Source of the DNA: Scatomorpha sp964345235
GTDB taxonomy: Bacteria > Bacillota > Clostridia > Oscillospirales > Oscillospiraceae
Length of the DNA stretch: 64,000 nucleotides
NCBI GenBank assembly: GCA_964345235.1
Contig: CAYFQE010000002.1
Location: forward strand, 20,581-84,580
Direction: 5' to 3'
The notes under the pieces are model-generated. The model was given only the letters and a program-made list of their open reading frames with translations, searched no databases and was not told where the DNA came from. Both the position numbers and the translations under genes were made by a program. Each line of letters opens with the position of its first letter. The first letter of the stretch is position 1. Shown piece by piece: positions 16,357-24,419 of this stretch.

Positions 16357-17073
16357 TTGAAACTTACTATTGATTTGATTTTACTTTTTATATTGATTGT
16401 GTGCACATGGGCAGGCTTTAAAAGAGGCCTTATTATGTCCATTGGCAGCATGATCTTGATTATTATTTCCCTTTACACCGCAGTCATTCTCTCCTCAGCC
16501 TTTTCATATGAGGCCGTTTCGGCACTCAGACCCTTTGCTTCGGGATTTGTGGAAAAGCAGATGAAGTCAACTGTATTAAAAGAAATGAATCTGGCCGATA
16601 CCCAGCTTTCGTATGAGGACATTCTTGCAAACCAGCCTGACTTAAAAAGAGAGTTTTGCTATGAAACATACAGAAGTCTCGGAATATATGACGATGCCGC
16701 AGAAAAAATGGCTAAGGAGGCCATAACATACGCCGAAAATCAAAAAACCGACATTACAAGTTCTGTCGTTGAGGTTTTGTGCCACAGAATACTCTATGTG
16801 GGCTGTATCGCTCTTCTGTTCCTGATTATTTTAATAGGACTGACGGCCATAGCAAATATACCTAATCTGGCATTTCGGATACCCAACATGGAAACTTTGG
16901 ATTTTGTCGGCGGGGGTGTGATGGGCTTCTTTGTGGGCTTCACCTGCTGCATACTTCTCACTTGGATACTCCGCTTCCTCGGTCTTTTTATTGGAAACGA
17001 TACATTGGGACAAACGATTTTGGGTCGTTTCTTCATAGCTGTGGATTTCATAACCATAGGAGTCGGTATATAA
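16357..17073 (+). CDS. CvpA family membrane protein
   Basis: A 238-residue integral membrane protein of the CvpA (colicin V production) family, with the family start LILLFILIVCTWAGFKRGLIMS and four hydrophobic segments (about 2-20, 25-45, 150-170, 185-205). The family's biochemical role is not settled; links to purine biosynthesis, colicin V export and envelope stress are known in other bacteria. Between the second and third membrane segments is a larger than usual hydrophilic region. The TTG start at 16357 is decided by an excellent ribosome site, AAAGGAGG, 6 nt upstream. Confidence 0.8.
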   Translation: MKLTIDLILLFILIVCTWAGFKRGLIMSIGSMILIIISLYTAVILSSAFSYEAVSALRPFASGFVEKQMKSTVLKEMNLADTQLSYEDILANQPDLKREFCYETYRSLGIYDDAAEKMAKEAITYAENQKTDITSSVVEVLCHRILYVGCIALLFLIILIGLTAIANIPNLAFRIPNMETLDFVGGGVMGFFVGFTCCILLTWILRFLGLFIGNDTLGQTILGRFFIAVDFITIGVGI

Positions 17074-17105
17074 TCCCTTTGCTTTGCATTTATCAATCAC
17101 CAATA

Positions 17106-17159
17106 TTGACAAATGTATAAAAAAGTGATAAATTAGCACTCAGGAAGATTGAGTGCTAA
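17106..17159 (+). promoter_or_regulatory. clpE promoter with CIRCE element (HrcA operator)
   Basis: TTGACA (17106-17111), a 17-bp spacer and TAAATT (17129-17134) form the promoter. It overlaps a perfect CIRCE inverted repeat: TTAGCACTC (17133-17141), 9-bp spacer, GAGTGCTAA (17151-17159). CIRCE is the binding site of the heat-shock repressor HrcA. The repeat covers the end of the -10 and the start site, so HrcA should block initiation. Confidence 0.95.
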
Positions 17160-17198
17160 TCTCGTTCTTTTCCAATTTCAATTTAAAGGAGGCAAGAT

Positions 17199-19502
17199 AT
17201 GCCGGCTGCACTTTGTTCACGCTGCAAAAAAAATTTAGCTGTAATATTCATAACAAAGTTGGAGGGCGGAAGGCAGGTAAATGAAGGTCTTTGCCTTTCC
17301 TGCGCTCATGAATTAAATATAAAGCCTGTGGAAGACCTCATAAGTAAAATAGGTCTTTCGGATGAAGATATAAGCAGTATCTCCAGGGAGATGACCAGCG
17401 CTTTCGCTTCTGCCGAAAGCGGAGATATCCCCTATGATGACGGAAGTTTGGACGAGGATGGCAAAACCGCCACTTTTCCGTTTATGAATAAACTTTTCGG
17501 CGCAATGTCCAGACCCTCTGAAAACGATGAGTTTTCGGGAATAAGTCAAGACATACCTAAAAAAGAAGATGCGGAGAAAAAAACACCTAACCCGAAAAGG
17601 AAGTTTTTGAATAACTACTGCATCAACTTAAGCGAAAAGGCAAAACTCGGTCAGCTTGACCGCATGATAGGGCGCGAGGAGGAGCTGGAGAGAGTGCTCC
17701 AGATTCTAAACCGCCGTCAGAAGAACAATCCCTGCCTTATAGGCGAGCCGGGCGTCGGAAAAACCGCCATAGCCGAAGGCTTGGCGCAGGCCATATGCGA
17801 CGGCAATGTGCCGTATAAGCTTTTGGACAAGGAGGTTTATCTTTTAGACCTCACATCCCTGGTTGCGGGCACTCAATTTAGAGGCCAATTTGAATCGAGA
17901 ATGAAGGGACTTATTGAAGAGATTAAGTCTGTTGGCAACATTATTTTGGTTATTGATGAGGTCCACAGCATTGTCGGAGCCGGAGATGCCGAGGGCTCGA
18001 TGAATGCCGCCAACATACTCAAGCCCGCCCTTTCGCGCGGGGAAATTCAAGTTATCGGCGCAACCACCTTCACTGAATACAGAAAGCACATCGAAAAGGA
18101 CGCCGCGCTCGAGCGCCGCTTCCAACCTGTCACCGTGCCCGAGCCCTCTATTGAAGAGAGCATAGAGATTCTGAGCGGTATAGCGCAATACTATGAAGAG
18201 GCTCACAGCGTTATCATAGGCCCTGAGGTTATAAGGCAGGCTGTGCTGATGTCGGAGAGATACATAACCGACAGATATCTTCCCGACAAGGCCATAGACC
18301 TTATTGACGAGGCCTGCTCCGATGTGAACCTTAAGGACAAAAACCTTAGCAGAATAGCTGAAATAGAAAAAGAAGTTAAAGATTTGGAGCTCGAGAGGGA
18401 GCTTCTTCTGAGCGACACCAAGGAAGATGACTTTGAGCGGCTCGCCTTTATAAGAAGCTCGCTCATGAAGCTGAATGATGAAGCTAATATGCTGAAATCC
18501 AAGCTTCCCGAGCTCACCGTTGACAATCTTGCCCGTGTTATTGAACTTTGGACTAAGATTCCCGCAAGCTCGATAAAGGAAGATGAATTTGTAAAACTTA
18601 CAAACCTCGGCAACCAGCTGAGAGAGCACATAATAGGACAAGACGAGGCAATAGACACCGTCACCGCCTCTATAAAGAGGAGCAGGGTCGGCTTGCAGGC
18701 TAAGCGCAAGCCCGTCAGTTTTATCTTTGTCGGCGGAACGGGAGTCGGTAAGACCGAACTTGTAAAAAGGCTAGCCGAAAAGCTCTTCTCGAGTCCGGAG
18801 AATCTCATTCGTTTGGACATGTCCGAATATATGGAAAAGTTCTCTGTTTCAAGGCTCATAGGCTCTCCTCCCGGCTATGTCGGCTATGATGAGGCAGGCC
18901 AGCTCACGGAAAAGATAAGGAGAAAACCCTATTCCGTTGTTCTCTTTGATGAAATTGAAAAAGCGCATCCCGATGTGATGAACATACTGCTTCAAATTCT
19001 TGATGACGGAAGAATCACCGATTCTCAGGGCAGAACCGTGAACTTTGAGAATGCTATCATAATAATGACAACTAACGCCGGTAGCAACACAAGGGGCTCG
19101 GCAATGGGCTTCGGAGCGTCTGCCGAACAGCAGAATCGTGAAAAACAGCTGAAGGCTCTTAAAGAGTTTTTGAGACCTGAGTTTTTAAACAGGGTGGATG
19201 AGATTGTATATTTCAACTCTCTCACCGAAGAAAACTTCAAGGCCATTGCAGATTTAATGCTTGATGAGGTGAAAGCGCTTCTGGCTCAGCGAAACATAAG
19301 TCTGACTTGGAATAAAGATGTGCTTGAATATCTCATTAAAAAAAGTTATAGTGAAACATACGGAGCACGCAATCTGCGCAGACTGATTCAAAAAGAGGTT
19401 GAAGATAAAATAGCTTCTTTACTTGTCGATGAGCTCAGAGGCGTGGCAGATGAGATTTATCTATCCTCGGAAGGAGAAAAAATAACAGTAAAGGCCAGAT
19501 AA
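17199..19502 (+). CDS. clpE: ClpE-type AAA+ unfoldase of the Clp protease
   Basis: A class I Clp ATPase of 767 residues that unfolds proteins and feeds them to ClpP. It has an N-terminal zinc finger C6-x2-C9-x22-C32-x2-C35, the exact spacing of ClpE, and lacks the double Clp-N repeat of ClpC. Two AAA+ modules follow: GEPGVGKT (182-189) with VIDEVH, and GGTGVGKT (512-519) with LFDEIEKAHP. A UVR-like coiled region lies at 380-435. The MGFG loop near residue 625 is the expected ClpP-docking tripeptide. AAAGGAGG precedes the ATG. Control by CIRCE differs from B. subtilis clpE, which is repressed by CtsR; no CtsR gene or operator is seen here. Confidence 0.93.
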   Translation: MPAALCSRCKKNLAVIFITKLEGGRQVNEGLCLSCAHELNIKPVEDLISKIGLSDEDISSISREMTSAFASAESGDIPYDDGSLDEDGKTATFPFMNKLFGAMSRPSENDEFSGISQDIPKKEDAEKKTPNPKRKFLNNYCINLSEKAKLGQLDRMIGREEELERVLQILNRRQKNNPCLIGEPGVGKTAIAEGLAQAICDGNVPYKLLDKEVYLLDLTSLVAGTQFRGQFESRMKGLIEEIKSVGNIILVIDEVHSIVGAGDAEGSMNAANILKPALSRGEIQVIGATTFTEYRKHIEKDAALERRFQPVTVPEPSIEESIEILSGIAQYYEEAHSVIIGPEVIRQAVLMSERYITDRYLPDKAIDLIDEACSDVNLKDKNLSRIAEIEKEVKDLELERELLLSDTKEDDFERLAFIRSSLMKLNDEANMLKSKLPELTVDNLARVIELWTKIPASSIKEDEFVKLTNLGNQLREHIIGQDEAIDTVTASIKRSRVGLQAKRKPVSFIFVGGTGVGKTELVKRLAEKLFSSPENLIRLDMSEYMEKFSVSRLIGSPPGYVGYDEAGQLTEKIRRKPYSVVLFDEIEKAHPDVMNILLQILDDGRITDSQGRTVNFENAIIIMTTNAGSNTRGSAMGFGASAEQQNREKQLKALKEFLRPEFLNRVDEIVYFNSLTEENFKAIADLMLDEVKALLAQRNISLTWNKDVLEYLIKKSYSETYGARNLRRLIQKEVEDKIASLLVDELRGVADEIYLSSEGEKITVKAR

Positions 19503-19504
19503 TT

Positions 19505-20539
19505 ATGCGTTCATTTGAAAACGATTATTCGGAAGGCGCTCTTCCTGAAATACTCGAAGCACTTATAAAAACAAATTTAGAACAAAGTCCCGGCTACGGC
19601 ACAGACAGTTACTGTGCCGCAGCCGGAAACACAATCCGCGGGCTTATAGGGGATGAGTCTGCGGATGTCCATTTTTTAAGCGGAGGGACTTTAGTCAACC
19701 TCTGCTTCATATCCAGCGCACTGCGCCCCCACGAGGCGGCTATAGCGGCAGAGAGCGGACACATATCCGTACACGAAACGGGTGCTGTTGAGGCCACCGG
19801 CCACAAGGTTATAGAGCTTCCCTCAATTGACGGAAAGCTTTATCCCGAGCAAATTAAAGAGCTTTGCGAAAACTATTGGGCGGATCCTACACATGAGCAC
19901 ATGGCAAAGCCCAAGCTGCTTTACATCTCTCAGCCCACCGAGTGCGGCACTCTCTACAGCTTAGATGAGCTTAAAGCACTCTATGCGCTGTGTGAAGAGC
20001 AGAAACTGTATCTTTATATCGACGGCGCAAGGCTCGGCAGTGCTCTTGTTTCGGATAAGTTCGGCGGCAACATTCAGGATTTATCAAAAGCATGTGATGC
20101 CTTTACCATTGGTGGGACAAAGCTCGGCGCACTCTTCGGCGAAGCTTTGGTAATAATGAATGATGCTCTCAAGCCTGAGTTTAGATGGATGATGAAACAA
20201 AGAGGCGGCATGATGGCTAAGGGCAGGCTTTTGGGAGTTCAGTTTTTGGAGCTTCTGAAAGACGGACTCTACTTCGATGTCGGAAGACACGAAAACGCAC
20301 TTGCCCTAAGGCTTAGGGAGGCATTTTTGGAGAAGGGCTATGAACTCTCTTATGACTCATACACAAATCAGCAGTTCCCTCTCGTTCCCCTTGCCCATGT
20401 CGAAAAACTTTCGCAAAAATTTGATTTTTCCAGGATGAATATAGTCGGAGGCACTCATCAGGTACTTAGATTTTGTACCAGCTGGGCTACAAGCTCTGAG
20501 GACATAGATGCTCTTATTGAGTTTTTAAAGACTCTTTGA
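19505..20539 (+). CDS. ltaE: threonine aldolase family PLP enzyme (low-specificity L-threonine aldolase)
   Basis: A fold-type I PLP enzyme of 344 residues that cleaves threonine or allo-threonine to glycine and acetaldehyde. The PLP lysine is K206 in TIGGTKLGALFGEA, with the cofactor aspartate D173 in LYIDGARLGSA and H86/E91 in the SGHISVHETGA stretch. It begins 2 nt after clpE, so heat-shock control by HrcA may extend to it. It overlaps the frame upstream of the macro-domain gene but ends 32 nt before that gene's likely start. Confidence 0.9.
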   Translation: MRSFENDYSEGALPEILEALIKTNLEQSPGYGTDSYCAAAGNTIRGLIGDESADVHFLSGGTLVNLCFISSALRPHEAAIAAESGHISVHETGAVEATGHKVIELPSIDGKLYPEQIKELCENYWADPTHEHMAKPKLLYISQPTECGTLYSLDELKALYALCEEQKLYLYIDGARLGSALVSDKFGGNIQDLSKACDAFTIGGTKLGALFGEALVIMNDALKPEFRWMMKQRGGMMAKGRLLGVQFLELLKDGLYFDVGRHENALALRLREAFLEKGYELSYDSYTNQQFPLVPLAHVEKLSQKFDFSRMNIVGGTHQVLRFCTSWATSSEDIDALIEFLKTL

Positions 20540-20571
20540 ACAATATCGGACACAACGGGAAAGGAGATTTT

Positions 20572-21087
20572 ATGAGCCGACTGGAAATAATCAGCGGAGA
20601 TATAACCAAATCGCAGGTTGATGCCATTGTAAATGCCGCAAACACCTCGCTTTTGGGCGGCGGCGGGGTTGACGGTGCGATACACAGGGCGGCAGGGCCC
20701 GAGCTTCTTAAGGAATGCCGAACACTCGGCGGTTGCAAAACCGGAGAGGCTAAAATAACAAAGGGCTACAACCTTCCGGCAAAGTTTGTAATTCACACTC
20801 CCGGCCCCGTCTGGCACGGAGGTGGGCACAATGAAGAGGCCCTGCTCAGAAGCTCTTATCGCTCAAGCTTGGAGCTTGCCAGAGATAACTCATGTAGCAG
20901 TGTGGATTTCCCCTCTATAAGCACGGGTGTTTACAGCTTTCCCCTGGAGCTTGCATCAAAGTATGCCGTAAGCGAGATACTCAAATTTCTTTCGGAAAAC
21001 ACTCTGCCCGAAAAGGTCAGGATGGTTTGCTTTGATGAAAAAACTCGAAGATTCTACGAAGATGCCCTTAGGGAAGCAAGCTTATGA
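20572..21087 (+). CDS. macro-domain protein, O-acetyl-ADP-ribose deacetylase type
   Basis: A single macro domain (171 residues) of the YmdB type, which removes acetyl or ADP-ribose adducts. The binding loops are clear: GDITKSQVDAIVNAAN, LLGGGGVDGAIHRAAG and SISTGVYSFPLELA. ATG 20572 is preferred because AAAGGAG precedes it by 7 nt, although an ATG-less upstream extension is open to 20536. The gene overlaps the rhomboid gene by 4 nt. It may recycle sirtuin product or remove ADP-ribose from protein or nucleic acid; no ADP-ribosyltransferase is encoded nearby. Confidence 0.92.
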   Translation: MSRLEIISGDITKSQVDAIVNAANTSLLGGGGVDGAIHRAAGPELLKECRTLGGCKTGEAKITKGYNLPAKFVIHTPGPVWHGGGHNEEALLRSSYRSSLELARDNSCSSVDFPSISTGVYSFPLELASKYAVSEILKFLSENTLPEKVRMVCFDEKTRRFYEDALREASL

Positions 21088-21650
21088 AATTTAAATTCAA
21101 AGGTTTTTCGTATAATTCTCCACTGATATTGAGTTTTGCCTTTATTTCTCTTGCGGTTTTGTTGTTGGGGTTTTTGACGAGAGGCAGAAGTACGCGCTTA
21201 CTTTTTTGCGTTTATCGCTCTTCTCTCGGAAACCTTTTCACCTATCCGCGCTTCTTTCTTCATGTTTTGGGGCACAGTTCGTGGGAACATTACATCTCAA
21301 ACATGATGATGCTCCTTGTCATAGGCCCTGCCATGGAGGAAAAATACGGTTCTCGCTCGCTATTATGGGGCTTTTTGATTACCGCCTTCATTACGGGCTT
21401 AAGCCAGTGGATTTTCTTCCCCTCGTCGGGAATTTTGGGGGCTTCGGGCATAGTCTTTATGCTTATTGTGCTCTCATCGCTCTCGGGAATTCGTGACGGC
21501 GCCATTCCGCTGACTCTTCTTTTTGTTTTAATTCTGTATCTTGGAAGAGAGCTTGTGAACGGACTTACTTTAAATGATTCCGTTTCTCAACTTGCGCACA
21601 TAATCGGAGGAATTTGCGGCGCTGTCTTCGGACTTTTAATAAAAAAGTAG
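21084..21650 (+). CDS. rhomboid family intramembrane serine protease
   Basis: A compact six-helix rhomboid protease of 188 residues. The nucleophile is S121 in GASGIVFM, the general base H172 in LAHIIGGICGA, and the oxyanion-side histidine and asparagine are in HYISNMMML (H69, N73). No extra cytosolic domain is present. It overlaps the macro-domain gene (ATGA) and is followed 11 nt later by a broken MarR gene. Rhomboids cut single-span membrane proteins; the substrate is unknown. Confidence 0.92.
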   Translation: MKFKFKGFSYNSPLILSFAFISLAVLLLGFLTRGRSTRLLFCVYRSSLGNLFTYPRFFLHVLGHSSWEHYISNMMMLLVIGPAMEEKYGSRSLLWGFLITAFITGLSQWIFFPSSGILGASGIVFMLIVLSSLSGIRDGAIPLTLLFVLILYLGRELVNGLTLNDSVSQLAHIIGGICGAVFGLLIKK

Positions 21651-21661
21651 GAAGTGATATT

Positions 21662-22114
21662 TTGAATATTGAACTTGAAAATACTCTCTATAAAATAATT
21701 AAAGAGTTCTAGCTCAGATTTTTTCTGTCGATATTTGAGCAAGTTAAAGAACGCGAGGGCTCGCTCAGCGCTGTTGAAGCTTTTTCCTTGGAGATTATAG
21801 CCTCGTTGAATGAACCCACCATAAGCGAGTTTGCGGATTTTTTAGGCATATCTCAGTCCAACGCAAGCTATAAGGTGAACTGTCTGCAAAAGAAAAACTA
21901 CATTGAAAGAAGGCAGTCCGAGGAAGACGGCAGAGAATACCACCTTGTGTTGACTGAAAAATATTTTAACTATATAGGTCTTTTCCCCAAAAATATACGC
22001 GGATTTTTAGACGAGCTAAAAGGGAAAATAAGTCCCGAAGAGTTTGAAGTTTTTGAAAAAACTTCAAAAATAATAGCTGATGAGCTTTCGAAAAGAAAAT
22101 TTCTAAAAGCGTAA
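21662..22114 (+). pseudogene. MarR family transcriptional regulator interrupted by an in-frame TAG
   Basis: From TTG 21662, with AGGAAGTGA as ribosome site just upstream, a frame of 150 codons runs to 22114 and is interrupted only by TAG at 21710-21712 (codon 17). After it the protein continues LRFFLSIFEQVKEREGS, then the winged helix-turn-helix: PTISEFADFLGISQSNASYKV and YIERRQSEEDGREYHLVLT, classic MarR. TAG is an ordinary stop elsewhere in the window (tadA, the rhomboid gene, trpB2). A shorter product from TTG 21788 would lack the N-terminal dimer helix and has no ribosome site. Either a recent pseudogene, a sequencing error, or suppression. Confidence 0.75.
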
Positions 22115-22160
22115 GTTTTTGTGAGGTTTTTTATAATTCGGTGTTAAAAGAAATCTTTGC

Positions 22161-22189
22161 TTTATTTTAATTTAAAAGCATGTTATAAT
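22161..22189 (+). promoter_or_regulatory. promoter of the T-box leader and trpB2
   Basis: TATAAT at 22184-22189 with a weak TTTATT (22161-22166) 17 bp upstream. Transcription from here would start at the base of the T-box stem I. Confidence 0.6.
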
Positions 22190-22195
22190 CCGCTT

Positions 22196-22434
22196 AAGCT
22201 AAACCGTGGATTGAGATTAGTAGATAAGCTCCGCTTTCATACAGAGAGACAGCCGAATGCTGAGAGGTTGCCGAAAGCCCTTATTGAATGGACTCATGAG
22301 GGGATTTAATACATCCCGTTTTGTGCGCGTTAAGCACTGCGTTTTATCGCACGAGAGGACGATTTTTCGTCAATTTGGGTGGCACCGCAGGTAAACTGTC
22401 CCATGTTCCTTTTTGGAACATGGGCTTATTTTTT
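22196..22434 (+). ncRNA. T-box riboswitch leader, tryptophan-specific
   Basis: A T-box that reads uncharged tRNA. Stem I has the AGTA loop-E motif at about 22219-22222 and the distal CAGAGAG element; the specifier loop GAA-TGG-A places the tryptophan codon UGG at 22289-22291. The conserved T-box sequence TTGGGTGGCACCGCAGG (22375-22391) would pair with the acceptor end. It is followed by a terminator with a 10-bp stem (22400-22424) and a T-rich tail ending at 22434. Uncharged tRNA-Trp should stabilise the antiterminator and turn trpB2 on. Confidence 0.93.
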
Positions 22435-22447
22435 AGGAGGTATAAAA

Positions 22448-23818
22448 ATGGCAGATCAGAAGATTCCTTACAAAATTTATCTTGAAGAGAGCGAGATGCC
22501 GAGATATTGGTATAATGTGAGAGCCGATATGAAAAATAAGCCCGCTCCCCTTTTAAACCCCAAAACTTTAAAGCCGGCAAGCTTTGAGGAGCTGAGCAGG
22601 GTCTTCTGTGATGAGCTTGTCCGGCAAGAGCTCGACAACGAGAATGCAAAAATACCGATGCCGCAGGAGATTTTCGACTTTTACAGAATGTACAGGCCGT
22701 CTCCGCTTGTGAGAGCCTATTGTTTAGAGGAAAAACTTCAAACTCCCGCTCATATATACTATAAGTTTGAGGGCAACAACACCTCGGGCAGTCACAAACT
22801 TAACTCTGCAATTGCTCAGGCATATTATGCCAAAAAGCAGGGGCTTCGCGGCGTTACAACGGAAACCGGCGCCGGACAGTGGGGCACCGCCCTGGCAATG
22901 GCCTGTTCGTATTTTGACCTTGAGTGCGATGTTTATATGGTTAAGTGTTCCTATGAGCAAAAACCCCAAAGGCGTGAGATTATGAGCACCTTCGGGGCTC
23001 GGGTGACTCCCTCTCCTTCCGATACAACCGAAGTAGGACGGGCTATCTTGAGTGAAATTCCCGATACCCCCGGCTCTCTCGGCTGCGCCATTTCGGAGGC
23101 TGTGGAATATGCAACCTCCCATGACGGCAGAAGATATGTTTTGGGAAGTGTACTCAATCAGGTGCTTCTGCACCAGTCGATAGTAGGCTTGGAAACAATG
23201 GCGGCCCTTAGAAAGTACGACATAAAAGCCGATCTTATAATCGGCTGCGCCGGCGGCGGCTCTAATTTGGGCGGACTCATCTCTCCTTTTGTAGGCGAAA
23301 TTCTGAGGGGTGAGGCCGAATATGAACTAATAGCCGTAGAGCCTTCCTCCTGCCCCAGCATGACACGCGGACAGTTTGCCTATGATTATTGCGACACGGG
23401 CAAAATCTGTCCTCTGGCGAAAATGTATACTCTTGGCAGTAGCTTTATACCGCCTTCAAGCCACTCGGGCGGTCTCAGATATCACGGCATGAGCCCTATA
23501 CTCAGCCAGCTCTATCATGACGGATACTGCAAGGCCGTTGCGGTGGAGCAGACCGAAGTATTTGCGGCCGGTTTGGAGTTTGCCAGAGTCGAGGGCATAC
23601 TGCCCGCTCCCGAGAGCTGTCACGCCATAAAGGTTGCGATAGACGAGGCCAGAAAGTGCATAGAAACCGGAGAAGAGAAAAACATTGTTTTCTGCCTCAC
23701 CGGCACAGGATTTTTCGATATGTATGCTTATGAAAAATTCAATCAGGGCATAATGGATGATTACAAGCTCACTGACAAAGATTTGAGCATGGGCTTTTCC
23801 AAGCTCCCTAAAATTTAG
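22448..23818 (+). CDS. trpB: TrpB2-type tryptophan synthase beta chain
   Basis: A 456-residue PLP enzyme of the TrpB2 (TrpB-like) family, longer than canonical TrpB and normally acting without TrpA; it joins indole and serine to tryptophan. The PLP lysine is in GSHKLNSA, the phosphate loop is CAGGGSNLGG, and the ETGAGQWG motif contains the catalytic glutamate. The ATG at 22448 follows AGGAGG directly after the T-box terminator; the open frame further upstream is leader RNA. No other trp gene is in the window, so it likely salvages indole. Control by the tryptophan T-box supports the assignment independently. Confidence 0.94.
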   Translation: MADQKIPYKIYLEESEMPRYWYNVRADMKNKPAPLLNPKTLKPASFEELSRVFCDELVRQELDNENAKIPMPQEIFDFYRMYRPSPLVRAYCLEEKLQTPAHIYYKFEGNNTSGSHKLNSAIAQAYYAKKQGLRGVTTETGAGQWGTALAMACSYFDLECDVYMVKCSYEQKPQRREIMSTFGARVTPSPSDTTEVGRAILSEIPDTPGSLGCAISEAVEYATSHDGRRYVLGSVLNQVLLHQSIVGLETMAALRKYDIKADLIIGCAGGGSNLGGLISPFVGEILRGEAEYELIAVEPSSCPSMTRGQFAYDYCDTGKICPLAKMYTLGSSFIPPSSHSGGLRYHGMSPILSQLYHDGYCKAVAVEQTEVFAAGLEFARVEGILPAPESCHAIKVAIDEARKCIETGEEKNIVFCLTGTGFFDMYAYEKFNQGIMDDYKLTDKDLSMGFSKLPKI

Positions 23819-23880
23819 TTTAGAAGTAATATGTAATGTAGCGTTGTAAAAACTTCTCTCTTTTATAAAACACAAAATAG

Positions 23881-23913
23881 CCCCACAATCCAGGCTCAGC
23901 CTAGGTCGTGGGG
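23881..23913. terminator. hairpin between trpB2 and the ABC permease fragment, probably bidirectional
   Basis: CCCCAC (23881-23886) pairs with GTGGGG (23908-23913), with a second inner stem AGGCT/AGCCT. The minus-strand side is followed by a T-rich stretch, the plus side by TAAATTTTATATTT, so it can end both convergent units. Confidence 0.65.
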
Positions 23914-23971
23914 TAAATTTTATATTTATTTGTATTATATCAGAATTGGCATCCTAAAGTTTGCTTTATAG

Positions 23972-24083
23972 TTAATATTCCTTTGCTTTAATAATTGCAA
24001 TACCAATATTTTGTGACACGATTAAAGCAAAAATGGCAACAACATACACTAATCCTGCAACCACCCAAGCGCTTACCTGCCTA
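23972..24083 (-). CDS. C-terminal end of a membrane protein, probable ABC transporter permease (cut by scaffold gap)
   Basis: The minus-strand frame entering from the gap reads 36 codons ending in TAA (23974-23972). It contains one last hydrophobic span (AWVVAGLVYVVAIFALIVSQNIG) and a short basic tail, as at the end of an ABC-2 type permease. Its placement downstream of gntR and an ABC ATPase on the same strand supports the reading. The N-terminal part is lost in the run of N. Confidence 0.55.
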
Positions 24084-24183
24084 NNNNNNNNNNNNNNNNN
24101 NNNNNNNNNNNNNNNNNNNNNNNNNNNNNNNNNNNNNNNNNNNNNNNNNNNNNNNNNNNNNNNNNNNNNNNNNNNNNNNNNNN
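24084..24183. other. assembly gap (100 N)
   Basis: Exactly 100 undetermined bases, the usual filler for a gap of unknown size. It cuts an ABC ATPase gene after about 70 residues on one side and leaves only a permease tail on the other, so the missing DNA is likely well over 1 kb. Confidence 0.98.
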
Positions 24184-24419
24184 TATTCGATTCATCAATG
24201 CAGGCTCATGCTCTTTTATATTTTTGCCAAAAATTTCGATTTCTCCGCTGTCAGGGTGTATGAGTCCTAAAATCGATTTTAATGTAGTGCTTTTGCCGGA
24301 GCGTTCTCTCCTATATAACCGACCATGCAACCCATAGGAACATTAAAATTCAAAGGTCCCAACGAGAATCCGGCATAATTCTTTGTTAAATTTTTTATTT
24401 CAACTGCATTGTTAGGCAT
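24184..24419 (-). pseudogene. ABC transporter ATP-binding protein, 5' part, frameshifted in Walker A and cut by the gap
   Basis: ATG 24419 follows an AGGAGG site and starts MPNNAVEIKNLTKNYAG, an ABC ATPase beginning. After MGCMVGYIGEN the frame shifts: one G is missing where GENGSGKSTTLK is expected, so the next part (SGKSTTLKSILGLIHPDSG) is in another frame. It overlaps the gntR stop by 8 nt, forming the usual YtrA-type regulator plus ABC exporter operon. Because the lesion lies near a scaffold end, a base-calling error is as likely as a true mutation. Confidence 0.8.

Noticed and set aside
17133..17159. CtsR operator at clpE
   Set aside because: The repeat is TTAGCACTC-N9-GAGTGCTAA, the HrcA CIRCE element; no GGTCAAA-type heptad repeat is present.
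17844..18859. Minus-strand open frames inside clpE
   Set aside because: They mirror the AAA+ coding sequence and resemble no family.
23456..23875. Minus-strand open frames overlapping trpB2
   Set aside because: Opposite a conserved PLP enzyme gene, with no ribosome site or homology.
24073..24330. An 85-codon minus-strand open frame containing SGKSTTLK
   Set aside because: It is the shifted frame of the ABC ATPase whose true start is at 24419, not a separate gene; its start codon lies within the first frame and it runs into N.
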